This document shows, piece after piece, positions 34,937-42,766 of a stretch of DNA of 64,000 bases. This stretch comes from CAWCDJ01 sp963796675 (GTDB lineage: Bacteria; Acidobacteriota; Terriglobia; Bryobacterales; Bryobacteraceae), in NCBI GenBank assembly GCA_963796675.1, contig CAWCMS010000002.1:1-64000 (forward strand), given 5' to 3'. The stretch's first letter is position 1. Each line of letters begins with the position of its first letter. Both the position numbers and the translations under genes were made by a program. The notes beneath the pieces are model-generated. The model saw nothing but the letters and a program-made list of their open reading frames with translations, was not told where the DNA came from and made no database searches.

Positions 34937-35220
34937 ATAACTACCAAGTCATTGTGCGCCCGCTGGTCACCGAGAAGGGCGTGGATAAGAAAGACAACGA
35001 ACGCACCCTCTGCTTCGAAGTGTCGATCGACGCCAACAAGACGCAGGTCAAGTCGGCCGTCGAAAGGCTGTTCAAGGTGAAGGTGGCCGAGGTCCGCACG
35101 GCGAGTTTCGAAGGCAAGCTGCGCCGCCGCGGCCGGTTCGCGGGCTATCGCTCCGACTGGAAGAAGGCCTACGTGAAGCTGAAAGCCGGGCAGAAGGTTC
35201 CGGACTTCGCGGAGATTTAA
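34933..35220 (+). CDS. rplW: 50S ribosomal protein L23
   Basis: A 95-residue L23 at the exit of the tunnel, docking site for trigger factor and SRP. It begins MNNYQVIVRPLVTEKGV and includes FEVSIDANKTQVKSAVERLF, the conserved core. The ATG overlaps the rplD stop by 4 nt. A longer open frame exists upstream but belongs to the rplD region. Confidence 0.96.
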   Translation: MNNYQVIVRPLVTEKGVDKKDNERTLCFEVSIDANKTQVKSAVERLFKVKVAEVRTASFEGKLRRRGRFAGYRSDWKKAYVKLKAGQKVPDFAEI

Positions 35221-35223
35221 CCG

Positions 35224-36054
35224 ATGCCGATCAAATCATACAGACCCGTAACGCCCACCCGTCGTTTCCAGACGGTGGTTTCGCGGGAAGACATTACCAA
35301 GCAGCGGCCCGAGAAATCGCTGGTCGAGTCCAAGCAGCGCACCGGCGGCCGCAACAGTATCGGACGGGTGACCTCGCGGTTCATCGGTGGCGGTGCCAAG
35401 AAGGCCTACCGGGTTGTCGATTTCAAGCGCGACAAGACGGGTATTCCGGCCGTGGTGGCGGCGGTCGAATACGATCCCAACCGCTCGGCGCGAATCGCGC
35501 TGCTGAACTATGCGGATGGCGAGAAGCGCTACATCATCCACCCGCACGGCCTAAAGGTTGGGCAGAAGGTGATGTCCGGTCCGGGGGCCGATATCCTGGT
35601 GGGCAATGCGCTGCCGCTGAAGAACATGCCGGCCGGCACCATCGTCCACAACATCGAGTTTAAGCCGGGCAAGGGCGCGCAGATGGCGCGTTCGGCCGGG
35701 TCGCAGGCGCAGTTGATTTCGAAGGAAGGCGGCCTGGCGCTGCTGAAGTTGCCTTCGGGCGAGGTGCGCCGGGTGCCTCTCGAGTGCATGGCGACTGTGG
35801 GCCAGGTAGGCAATGTGGATCACGAGAACGTCTCGCTCGGCAAGGCGGGCCGGACGCGGTGGCTGGGCAAGCGCCCGCACAATCGCGGTGTCACCATGAA
35901 CCCGGTGGATCACCCGCACGGCGGCGGCGAGGGCAAAACTTCCGGCGGCCGGCATCCGGTGACGCCGTGGGGCCAGCCCACTCGTGGTTTCAAGACTCGC
36001 AACAACAAGCGGACCGACCGGTGGATCGTCACCCGAAAGAGCAAAAAGAGGTAA
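35224..36054 (+). CDS. rplB: 50S ribosomal protein L2
   Basis: A 276-residue L2, needed for subunit joining and peptidyl transferase activity. The SH3-like core and the C-terminal signature MNPVDHPHGGGEGKTSGG, with its conserved histidine near the active site, are intact. It follows rplW after 3 bp. Confidence 0.98.
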   Translation: MPIKSYRPVTPTRRFQTVVSREDITKQRPEKSLVESKQRTGGRNSIGRVTSRFIGGGAKKAYRVVDFKRDKTGIPAVVAAVEYDPNRSARIALLNYADGEKRYIIHPHGLKVGQKVMSGPGADILVGNALPLKNMPAGTIVHNIEFKPGKGAQMARSAGSQAQLISKEGGLALLKLPSGEVRRVPLECMATVGQVGNVDHENVSLGKAGRTRWLGKRPHNRGVTMNPVDHPHGGGEGKTSGGRHPVTPWGQPTRGFKTRNNKRTDRWIVTRKSKKR

Positions 36055-36060
36055 GCGCAC

Positions 36061-36351
36061 ATGGGTCGTTCAGTCAAGAAGGGACCGTTTACCGATACTC
36101 ACCTGGAAGCCAAGCTGGCCGTGATGACCGCGGCCAACGAGAAGAAGGTCGTCCGCACCTGGTCGCGGCGTTCCACCATACTTCCGGAGTTCGTCGGCCA
36201 CACCGTCGCGGTCCACAACGGCAGAAAGTTCATTCCGGTGTACATCACGGAAAACATGGTGGGGCACAAGTTCGGCGAGTTTTCGCCGACCCGGACCTTC
36301 AAGGGCCATTCCGTGAAGGCGGCGACGGAGAAGTCGTCCAAGCCGGCATAA
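36061..36351 (+). CDS. rpsS: 30S ribosomal protein S19
   Basis: A 96-residue S19 that pairs with S13 at the subunit head. It begins MGRSVKKGPFTDTHLEAKL and contains VYITENMVGHKFGEFSPTRTF. It starts 6 bp after rplB and ends 10 bp before rplV. Confidence 0.98.
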   Translation: MGRSVKKGPFTDTHLEAKLAVMTAANEKKVVRTWSRRSTILPEFVGHTVAVHNGRKFIPVYITENMVGHKFGEFSPTRTFKGHSVKAATEKSSKPA

Positions 36352-36361
36352 AGAGGAAGCC

Positions 36362-36703
36362 ATGCAAGCGAAAGCGGAAGCCCGATATATCCGAATCTCC
36401 CCGCAGAAAGCGCGGCTGGTGGTGGATCTGATCCGCGGCCAGCAGGCGGGAGCGGCCCTGACCACGCTGCGCACCACCAACAAGCGGATTGCGCCGGCGG
36501 TGGAGAAGGTGCTGCAGTCGGCCATCGCCAACGCGCAGAACCTGTCCGAGGACGTGGACGTGGACCGGCTGTTCGTGTCCGAGGCATACGTGAACGAAGG
36601 GCCGCGGATGAAGCGGGTGCGGCCGGCTCCGATGGGCCGCGCCTACCGGTATCAGCGCCGGCTGGCACATATCGTCATCAAGGTGACGGAGAAGGAAGCA
36701 TAG
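36362..36703 (+). CDS. rplV: 50S ribosomal protein L22
   Basis: A 113-residue L22 whose long hairpin reaches the exit tunnel. AEARYIRISPQKARLVVDLI is the family N-terminus and PRMKRVRPAPMGRAYRYQRR the tunnel hairpin, without the deletions that give erythromycin resistance elsewhere. AGAGGAAG precedes the ATG. The stop directly abuts rpsC. Confidence 0.97.
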   Translation: MQAKAEARYIRISPQKARLVVDLIRGQQAGAALTTLRTTNKRIAPAVEKVLQSAIANAQNLSEDVDVDRLFVSEAYVNEGPRMKRVRPAPMGRAYRYQRRLAHIVIKVTEKEA

Positions 36704-37678
36704 ATGGGACAGAAAGTTCATCCGTACGGATTCCGGCTGGGCTTCAACAAGCCGTGGCGCTCGCGCTGGTTTGCCAAGCAGGGCTATGCCAAGCTGCTGC
36801 AGGAAGACCTGGAACTGAAGGCGGCCCTTCGCGAGCGGCTGAAGTCCGCCGGCGTCAGCTCGATCGAAGTCGACCGGCCGGGCAACAAGCTGCGGGTCAC
36901 CATCCGCACGTCGCGCCCCGGCATCATCATCGGGCGCAAGGGCGCCGAGATCGAAAAGCTCAAGCAGGATATGGCGAGGAAGACCAAGCGCGAGGTCTTC
37001 ATCGACATCCAGGAAGTGCACAAGCCGGAGCTCGATGCGCAACTGGTCTCCGAATCGATCGCGCTGCAGCTCGAAAAGCGCGTGGCCTTCCGCCGCGCCA
37101 TGCGCAAAGCGGTGGATTCGGCTCTGCGTTTCGGCTGCAAGGGAATCAAGGTGCGGGTCTCCGGCCGCCTGAACGGCGCCGAAATCGCGCGCAGCGAATG
37201 GTACCTGCAGGGCCAGCTCCCGCTGCACACTCTGCGTGCCGATATCGATTACGGATTTGCCGAAGCGCACACCACTTACGGTGTGATCGGCATCAAGGCA
37301 TGGCTCTATAAGGGCGAGATTCTCGACCTGACGAAGCGCCGCGGAGGCCTGCTCTCCGAGCCGGAGCCGCGCCGCGATACGCGGGATCGCCGCGACCGCG
37401 ATCGTGGTCCGCGCCGCGACCGGGGAGACCGTGGTGATCGGGGAGATCGGGGAGAACGGCAGCCTCCTGCGCCGGTAGCGGCGCCGGAAGCGAGCGGCCC
37501 GGCCGTCCAGACGCCGCCGGCCGATCTGCCGCGTCCCGCTGCCCGTCCGACCGCACCGATTCTGCCGCCACTGATGTCGCCGCAGCAGCCCTCCTGGAAG
37601 CAGGAAGCGCGCCACGAGCCGGAAGCCGAACCGAAGCCGCCCGCGGGCGAGACTCCGGAAGGCGGCGAGAAGCAGTAA
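36704..37678 (+). CDS. rpsC: 30S ribosomal protein S3 with long disordered C-terminal extension
   Basis: A 324-residue S3, compared with about 210-240 in most bacteria. Residues 1-215 are a normal S3: MGQKVHPYGFRLGF, the KH domain with RPGIIIGRKGAEIEKL (71-86) and the C-terminal domain ending LYKGEILDLTKR. Residues 216-324 are extra: an Arg/Asp/Gly tract (223-252) encoded by imperfect 9-bp repeats, then a Pro/Ala/Glu-rich tail to the end. The tail lacks predicted secondary structure and sits near the mRNA entry site. The frame is uninterrupted and rplP follows 20 bp later, so the extension is real at the sequence level. Confidence 0.95.
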   Translation: MGQKVHPYGFRLGFNKPWRSRWFAKQGYAKLLQEDLELKAALRERLKSAGVSSIEVDRPGNKLRVTIRTSRPGIIIGRKGAEIEKLKQDMARKTKREVFIDIQEVHKPELDAQLVSESIALQLEKRVAFRRAMRKAVDSALRFGCKGIKVRVSGRLNGAEIARSEWYLQGQLPLHTLRADIDYGFAEAHTTYGVIGIKAWLYKGEILDLTKRRGGLLSEPEPRRDTRDRRDRDRGPRRDRGDRGDRGDRGERQPPAPVAAPEASGPAVQTPPADLPRPAARPTAPILPPLMSPQQPSWKQEARHEPEAEPKPPAGETPEGGEKQ

Positions 37679-37698
37679 GGAACTGAGGAAAAACCGCC

Positions 37699-38115
37699 AT
37701 GATGATGCCAAAGAAGGTTAAGTACCGGAAGCAGCAGCGCGGGCGCATGGCCGGCAAGGCGTGGCGCGGTTCGTCGATCTCGTTCGGCGAGTTCGGCCTC
37801 AAGGCCATGGAGTGCGGCTGGGTCACCGACCGCCAGATCGAGGCCGCCCGTGTCGCCATGACGCGCTCCATCAAGCGCGGCGGCAAGGTCTGGATCCGGC
37901 TCTTCCCGGATAAGCCGATCACCAAGAAGCCGGCCGAAACCCGTATGGGTAAAGGAAAAGGCGCTCCGGAGCAGTGGGTTGCGGTGATCCGTCCCGGGAA
38001 GATCCTGTTCGAGATGGAAGGCGTGGATAAGACCGTCGCCGCGGCAGCCATGCGGTTGGCCGCCCACAAGCTGGCCATCAAGACCCGGTTCATCAGCCGG
38101 GACGAGACGGAGTAA
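37699..38115 (+). CDS. rplP: 50S ribosomal protein L16
   Basis: A 138-residue L16 that supports the tRNA A-site and the central protuberance. KVKYRKQQRGRMAGKAWRG and RMGKGKGAPEQWVAVIRPGK in parts are family blocks. Three ATGs stand in a row; GAGGA lies 9 nt before the first, and alignment to L16 of E. coli also favours the first. Confidence 0.96.
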   Translation: MMMPKKVKYRKQQRGRMAGKAWRGSSISFGEFGLKAMECGWVTDRQIEAARVAMTRSIKRGGKVWIRLFPDKPITKKPAETRMGKGKGAPEQWVAVIRPGKILFEMEGVDKTVAAAAMRLAAHKLAIKTRFISRDETE

Positions 38116-38122
38116 TCAATTT

Positions 38123-38327
38123 ATGAAATCGCAAAAAGTCCGCGATCTCGACGATAACGAGATGCGTAACAAGTTGCGCGAAATGGACGAGAAGATGTTC
38201 CGTCTTCGGTTTCAGATGTCCATGGGACAGATGGACGGCCTCAAGAAGGTCCGCGCAATGAAGAAAACCCGCGCCCGCATGCTGCACCATCCTGCGGGAG
38301 AGGGAATTGGCGGGAGAAAAGAAATAA
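38123..38327 (+). CDS. rpmC: 50S ribosomal protein L29 (1-nt frameshift near its end)
   Basis: The reading begins MKSQKVRDLDDNEMRNKL and matches L29 to residue 54 (KKTRARML). One extra C near 38286 then shifts the frame; removing it gives ILRERELAGEKK and a TAA at 38325-38327, the expected end of a 67-residue L29, 1 nt before the rpsQ ATG. L29 sits by the tunnel exit with L23. The indel is probably a sequence error because three genes close by show the same kind of fault. Confidence 0.88.
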
Positions 38328-38328
38328 C

Positions 38329-38637
38329 ATGGCCGAAGCACAAGCCGCGCAAGGATTCAAAAACGAGAAGATCGGCCAGGTGGTTTCGACCAAGATGGCG
38401 AAGACCATCGTGGTCGAAGTGGGCCGGCGCGTGCCGCACCCGCTCTATAAGCGCATCATCACGAAGCGGAAGAAGTTCTACGCCCACGATGAAGATGGCA
38501 CGGCTAAGATGGGCGACGTGGTGCGGATCGTGGAGTGCCGGCCGATGAGCAAGTTGAAGCGGTGGCGCCTGGCGGAAGTGGTGCGGCGGGCGGCGCAGGT
38601 GGGCGCGCAGCCGTCGGACCTGGACGTGAAGGTTTAG
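38329..38637 (+). CDS. rpsQ: 30S ribosomal protein S17
   Basis: A 102-residue S17 with an OB fold that binds the 5' domain of 16S rRNA. GQVVSTKMAKTIVVEVGRRV and KKFYAHDEDGTAKMGDVVRI are family blocks. It has extra residues at both ends relative to the 84-residue E. coli protein. It is the only intact gene between the frameshifted rpmC and rplN. Confidence 0.95.
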   Translation: MAEAQAAQGFKNEKIGQVVSTKMAKTIVVEVGRRVPHPLYKRIITKRKKFYAHDEDGTAKMGDVVRIVECRPMSKLKRWRLAEVVRRAAQVGAQPSDLDVKV

Positions 38638-38682
38638 TCGAGCGGGCCCCAGCGGGCCCGGCTGCTTGGAACGGAGTTCTTT

Positions 38683-39050
38683 ATGATTGGAATGCGAACA
38701 ATTCTCGAGGTGGCCGATAACAGCGGCGCACGGAAGCTTTCCTGCATTCTGCCGCGCGGCGGCGACCTCGGGCTGCGCGCCGGGCTTGGCGATGTCATCA
38801 CGCCGGCGTGAAGGAAGCGGCGCCGGATTCGGCGATCAAGAAGGGCAAGGTGGTGCGCTGCGTGATCGTCCGCATGCGCAAGGAAACGCGGCGCAGGGAC
38901 GGCAGCTACATCCGCTTCGACTCCAACGCCGCCGTACTGATCAACGACGTGGGCGAGCCGGTCGGAACGCGCGTCTTCGGACCCGTGGCGCGCGAGCTGC
39001 GCGACAAGAAGTTCATGAAGATCGTTTCGCTGGCTCCCGAGGTAATCTGA
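38683..39050 (+). CDS. rplN: 50S ribosomal protein L14 (1-nt deletion)
   Basis: The first part reads MIGMRTILEVADNSGARKL to GLGDVIT and then meets a TGA at 38809-38811. The second part, VKEAAPDSAIKKGKVVRCVI to the end, is in another frame from 38808. The total of 368 nt is one short of the 369 needed for a normal 122-residue L14, so a single base is missing near 38800. L14 is essential and forms an intersubunit bridge, so a sequence error is more likely than loss of the gene. Confidence 0.88.
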
Positions 39051-39424
39051 TGGCACTGGCAAAGAGGAAACCGGCCGAGCCGGTCCGGATCGAAATCAAG
39101 AAGAACGACACCGTGAAGGTGATCTCCGGCCGCGACAAGGGCAAGACGGGCCGCGTGCTGCGGCGTCGACCGCGACAACGGCAAGCTGCTGGTCGAGCAC
39201 GTGATGATGATCAAGCGCCACACGCGCCCGAACCCGGCCAAGCAGATCAAGGGCGGCATCGCCGAGCGGGAGAGCCCGATCCCGGTGTCCAACGTGATGG
39301 TGGTGTGCCCGAGCTGCAATAAGGCGGTGCGGATCGCGCACCACGTCGATCATGCTGGCCGGCGGCAAAACCCGGCGCGTCGCGCGTCTGCCGCAAGTGC
39401 GGCCAGGCGCTCGACAAGAAGTAA
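39050..39424 (+). CDS. rplX: 50S ribosomal protein L24, zinc-ribbon form (frameshifted)
   Basis: KNDTVKVISGRDKGKTGRVL is the KOW motif in the first frame. After a shift near 39163 the frame continues VDRDNGKLLVEHVMMIKRH to VMVVCPSCNKAVRIAHHV. Further shifts near 39350 and 39390 lead to VCRKCGQALDKK and a TAA at 39422-39424. The two CxxC pairs (CPSC, CRKC) make a zinc-ribbon L24. Shifts cancel overall, giving about 124 codons. It overlaps the rplN stop by 1 nt (TGATG). Confidence 0.85.
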
Positions 39425-39437
39425 GGCTGAGGATTCC

Positions 39438-39983
39438 ATGGCAGCACGTTTGAAAGAGCATTATCAGAAAACAGTGGTTCCGGCTCTGACCAAAGAGTTC
39501 GGCTACAAGAACGTCATGGCGGTTCCCAAGATCGAGAAGATCGCGGTCAACATCGGGCTGGGCGAAGCCACCCAGAACGCCAAGCTGATGGACGGCGCGG
39601 TCAACGAGACTGGGGCAGATCGCGGGCCAGAAGCCGGTGATCACCAAGGCCACGCAAGTCGATCGCGGCATTCAAGCTGCGCGAGGGCATGGCGATCGGC
39701 TGCATGGTGACGCTGCGCGGCGACCGCATGTACGAGTTTCTTGACCGGCTGGTGAACGTGGCGCTGCCCCGCGTGCGCGACTTCCGCGGCGTATCCAGCA
39801 AGTCGTTCGACGGGCGCGGCAACTACACGCTCGGCGTGAAGGACCAGTTGATTTTCCCCGAAATCGACTACGCCAAGGTGGAGAAGACCAAGGGCATGAA
39901 CATTTGCATCACCACCACGGCCCGCACCGATGCGGAGGGCCTGGCGCTGCTCAAGCAGCATGGGGATGCCGTTCCGGCAGTAA
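39438..39983 (+). CDS. rplE: 50S ribosomal protein L5 (three 1-nt insertions)
   Basis: L5 carries 5S rRNA and touches P-site tRNA. The reading starts MAARLKEHYQKTVVPALTKEFGY. An extra A near 39609 and an extra C near 39655 surround LGQIAGQKPVITKAT. The frame then runs EGMAIGCMVTLRGDRMYEFLDRL onward to KQHG, where an extra G in a G-run near 39965 hides the usual end GMPFRQ and TAA (39981-39983). Without the three insertions the gene codes 180 residues, the normal length. Confidence 0.88.
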
Positions 39984-40001
39984 AGAGAAAGAGAAAAACA
40001 G

Positions 40002-40211
40002 ATGGCTACTACCGCCAAGATCGCGAAAGACCTGAAACTGGAGAAGGCCCGGAAAGCGAAGACGCCGAAGCTGCAATGCCGGCATCGCAACCGCTGCTGG
40101 CGTTGCGGACGTCCGCGCGCCTTCCTGCGCAAGTTTGGCATCTGCCGCCTGTGCTTCCGCCAGCTCGCCCTGAACGGCGAGATCCCCGGCGTGATCAAGG
40201 CGAGCTGGTAG
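40002..40211 (+). CDS. rpsN: 30S ribosomal protein S14, zinc-binding type
   Basis: A 69-residue S14 of the short, zinc-binding (type Z) form, with C32-x-x-C35 and C48-x-x-C51. Spacing equals that of the Thermus protein; the N-terminus is about eight residues longer than the usual 61-residue form. Sequence GRPRAFLRKFGICRLCFRQL is the family signature. It is intact, so the run of frameshifts stops here. Confidence 0.96.
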   Translation: MATTAKIAKDLKLEKARKAKTPKLQCRHRNRCWRCGRPRAFLRKFGICRLCFRQLALNGEIPGVIKASW

Positions 40212-40219
40212 GAAAGAGA

Positions 40220-40262
40220 TGCGAACGTTCGCAAGCTCCGTATCCGGCCGCGCCTGGCGCGG
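40220..40262 (+). promoter_or_regulatory. Two perfect palindromes in the rpsN-rpsH spacer
   Basis: TGCGAACGTTCGCA (40220-40233) and CCGCGCCTGGCGCGG (40248-40262) are both perfect inverted repeats in the 89-bp gap before rpsH. Such structure in an otherwise tightly packed block may be a control site, for example for S8, which regulates the spc genes in E. coli, or a processing site. Confidence 0.4.
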
Positions 40263-40300
40263 GGGAGCGGAAGCTCGAACGAAAGTGAAGTAGGAGAACT

Positions 40301-40696
40301 ATGACGAGCGACCCCATTGCCGACATGCTGACTCGCGTTCGCAACGCGATCCAGGCCCGCCACCCGAAGGTGGACGTGCCGGCCTCCAAGCTGAAGACGG
40401 AAATCGCGCGCATCCTGAAGGAAGAAGGCTATATCACCAACTTCAAGGTGGCCGAAGAAGGCGTCAAGAGGACCATCAAGATCTACCTGAAGTACGGCGT
40501 CAACAACGCGCCGGTGATCTCCGCCATCGAGCGCGTATCGCGGCCGGGCTGCCGGGTGTATGTCGGGCAGACCGATATTCCGCGCGTGCTGGGCGGGCTC
40601 GGTATCAACATCCTGACGACGCCGCGCGGCGTGATGACCGGCCGGGACGCGCATAAGGAACACATCGGCGGGGAAATTCTCTGCCGGGTTTGGTGA
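40301..40696 (+). CDS. rpsH: 30S ribosomal protein S8
   Basis: A 131-residue S8, central-domain assembly protein of the 30S subunit. It begins MTSDPIADMLTRVRNAIQAR and ends with the rRNA-binding signature TTPRGVMTGRDAHKEHIGGE in parts. AGGAG lies 6 nt before the ATG. Confidence 0.98.
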   Translation: MTSDPIADMLTRVRNAIQARHPKVDVPASKLKTEIARILKEEGYITNFKVAEEGVKRTIKIYLKYGVNNAPVISAIERVSRPGCRVYVGQTDIPRVLGGLGINILTTPRGVMTGRDAHKEHIGGEILCRVW

Positions 40697-40700
40697 GAAT

Positions 40701-41237
40701 ATGTCGAGAATTGGTAAAAAACCGATCCCGCTGCCGGGCGGCGTGAAAGTGGCGATCGGCGAACAACTGGAAGTGACGGGCCCGAAAGGCAAGCTCACGG
40801 TACCGATTCCGCACGGCGTCACGATCGAACAGGCGGATGGCCGCCTGGAAATCAAGCGCGCCTCCGACGATTACGCGGCCCTGCACGGGCTGACGCGCGC
40901 GCTTGCCGCCAACGCCGTGCAGGGCGTTTCGGCGGGCTTCGTTCGCGAGCTCGATATTGTCGGCATCGGCTACCGTGCGGACGTCAAGGGCAAGATCGCG
41001 ACCTTCACGCTGGGTTATTCCCACCCCATCGAGTTCCTGCTGCCCGAGGGCGTGGACATGAAGATCGACAAGCAGACGCATCTGGTGCTGAGCGGGCATG
41101 ACCGCCAGTTGCTCGGCCAGGTGGCGGCTAACATCCGCGCGCTTCGCAAGCCGGATCCGTACAAGAACAAGGGCATTCGGTATACCGGCGAGGCGCTGCG
41201 CAAGAAGGTCGGTAAGACCGGGGCGGGTGGCAAATGA
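40701..41237 (+). CDS. rplF: 50S ribosomal protein L6
   Basis: A 178-residue L6 with two similar domains, near the factor-binding site. It begins MSRIGKKPIPLPGGVKV and ends RKPDPYKNKGIRYTGEALRK plus KVGKTG, the conserved C-terminal block. Its stop overlaps the rplR start by 4 nt. Confidence 0.98.
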   Translation: MSRIGKKPIPLPGGVKVAIGEQLEVTGPKGKLTVPIPHGVTIEQADGRLEIKRASDDYAALHGLTRALAANAVQGVSAGFVRELDIVGIGYRADVKGKIATFTLGYSHPIEFLLPEGVDMKIDKQTHLVLSGHDRQLLGQVAANIRALRKPDPYKNKGIRYTGEALRKKVGKTGAGGK

Positions 41238-41593
41238 TTCGTAAGATCGAAAAGAAGGAAATCCGCAAGCGCATCCACATGCGCATTCGACGCAAGCTCT
41301 CCGGCACCGCGGAGCGTCCGCGCCTGGCAGTGTTCCGCAGCGTGGCCCACATCTACGCTCAGGTCATCGACGACAGCCAGGGCGCGACGATGGTTTCGGC
41401 CTCTTCGGTGGACAAGAGCAACAAGACGAACGGCGGGAACGTGGCTGCGGCGAAAGTCATCGGCAAGCTGGTGGCGGAGCGGGCGAAGGAAAAGGGCATT
41501 AAGCACGTCGTCTTCGATCGCGGAGGCTATCAGTATCACGGCCGCATCAAGGCCCTGGCTGATGCTGCGCGGGAAGCGGGACTGGAGTTTTAA
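41234..41593 (+). CDS. rplR: 50S ribosomal protein L18
   Basis: A 119-residue L18 that binds 5S rRNA together with L5. RIRRKLSGTAERPRLAVFRS and VVFDRGGYQYHGRIKALADA are family blocks. The ATG is inside the end of rplF (ATGA), so the two are translationally coupled. Confidence 0.98.
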   Translation: MIRKIEKKEIRKRIHMRIRRKLSGTAERPRLAVFRSVAHIYAQVIDDSQGATMVSASSVDKSNKTNGGNVAAAKVIGKLVAERAKEKGIKHVVFDRGGYQYHGRIKALADAAREAGLEF

Positions 41594-41596
41594 TCC

Positions 41597-42103
41597 ATGG
41601 CGATTGTGAAACGTATCGATCCTTCGGCGCTCAACCTGAAAGAGCAGGTGGTGGCCATCAACCGCGTCACGAAGGTGGTGAAGGGCGGCAAGAACCTGAG
41701 CTTTTCAGCGCTGGTGGTAATTGGCGATCCCTCGGCGAAGGTGGTGGGCTACGGTGTCGGCAAGGCGAAGGAAGTGCCCTCGGCAATCCGTAAGGGCATC
41801 GAGGCCGCCAAGAAGGGTCTGCGCAAGGTCAACGTGCTCGATACCACCATTCCGCACCAGGTGCTCGGCCAGTTCGCGAGCTCGCAGGTGCTGCTCAAAC
41901 CGGCTCGGGAAGGTACCGGTGTGATTGCCGGCGGCGCGGTTCGCGCGGTCATCACGGCCTGCGGCATCCCGAACGTGCTGACGAAATCGATCGGGCGCCA
42001 GAATCCGCACAACGTGGTGAAGGCCACCATCGTGGCGCTCGAATCCCTGCGGGACAAGAACACCGTGGCCGAAATGCGCGGTCTGGCAGTGGAGAAACTC
42101 TAA
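41597..42103 (+). CDS. rpsE: 30S ribosomal protein S5
   Basis: A 168-residue S5 important for decoding accuracy. Its N-terminal double-stranded RNA-binding part has VNRVTKVVKGGKNLSFSALV, and GSKNPHNVVKATI-like sequence (GRQNPHNVVKAT) lies near the end. The stop shares one base with the rpmD start (TAATG). Confidence 0.98.
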   Translation: MAIVKRIDPSALNLKEQVVAINRVTKVVKGGKNLSFSALVVIGDPSAKVVGYGVGKAKEVPSAIRKGIEAAKKGLRKVNVLDTTIPHQVLGQFASSQVLLKPAREGTGVIAGGAVRAVITACGIPNVLTKSIGRQNPHNVVKATIVALESLRDKNTVAEMRGLAVEKL

Positions 42104-42282
42104 TGGAAGGCAAGATCAAGATCAAGCTGGTCCGCAGCCCGATCTGCACTCCGGAGAAGCACAAGCGCGTCGTCAAGGGCCTCGGCCTGCGCAAGGTCAA
42201 TCAGGTAGTGGAGCGCCCGGACACCCCGGTGTTTCGCGGTATGGTAAAGAAAGTTCCGCACCTGCTGGAAGTGGTGGAGTAG
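42103..42282 (+). CDS. rpmD: 50S ribosomal protein L30
   Basis: A 59-residue L30, complete. It begins MEGKIKIKLVRSPICTPEKH and contains GLGLRKVNQVVERPDTP, the family signature. L30 is absent from some bacteria, but is present here in its standard place between rpsE and rplO. The ATG shares its A with the rpsE stop. Confidence 0.96.
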   Translation: MEGKIKIKLVRSPICTPEKHKRVVKGLGLRKVNQVVERPDTPVFRGMVKKVPHLLEVVE

Positions 42283-42292
42283 GGAGAGAGAG

Positions 42293-42745
42293 ATGAACCT
42301 TACTGGATTGAAACCGCCCGCCGGGCAGAAGAAGGACCGCAAACGCATCGGCCGCGGCATGGGTTCGGGACACGGAAAGACCTCTACGCGCGGCAGCAAG
42401 GGACAGCGCGCGGGCACCGGCTTCAGCCAGAAGCGCGGCTTCGAAGGCGGCCAGATGCCGCTGCACCGCCGTCTGCCGAAGCGCGGATTTACGAACATTT
42501 TTAAGAAGCAGTACGCCATCGTCAACCTCGGACGGCTGGAGAAGCTCGAGGGCGATTCCTTCAACCTTGACCGCCTGATCGAGCTTGGCGTCATCAAGAA
42601 GGCCGGCGAGGGCCTGAAAATTCTGGGCACGGGCCAGTTGACCCGGAAAATCACGGTGGAAGCGCACCAGTTTTCCAAATCGGCCGTGGAAAAGATCCAG
42701 AAGGCCGGCGGCACGGCACAGGTGATCGGCGCTCCGGTTGAATAG
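42293..42745 (+). CDS. rplO: 50S ribosomal protein L15
   Basis: A 150-residue L15. The basic N-terminal tail GRGMGSGHGKTSTRGSKGQ and GFEGGQMPLHRRLPKRGF are strongly conserved; the C-terminal globular part follows. GGGAGAGAG precedes the ATG. Confidence 0.98.
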   Translation: MNLTGLKPPAGQKKDRKRIGRGMGSGHGKTSTRGSKGQRAGTGFSQKRGFEGGQMPLHRRLPKRGFTNIFKKQYAIVNLGRLEKLEGDSFNLDRLIELGVIKKAGEGLKILGTGQLTRKITVEAHQFSKSAVEKIQKAGGTAQVIGAPVE

Positions 42746-42766
42746 CGCCGGGAATCGAAGGGAATC

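Noticed and set aside
37421..37459. Possible tandem repeat locus in DNA
   Set aside because: The imperfect 9-bp repeats are in frame and code for the Arg/Asp/Gly tract of S3, so they are reported there rather than as a separate element.
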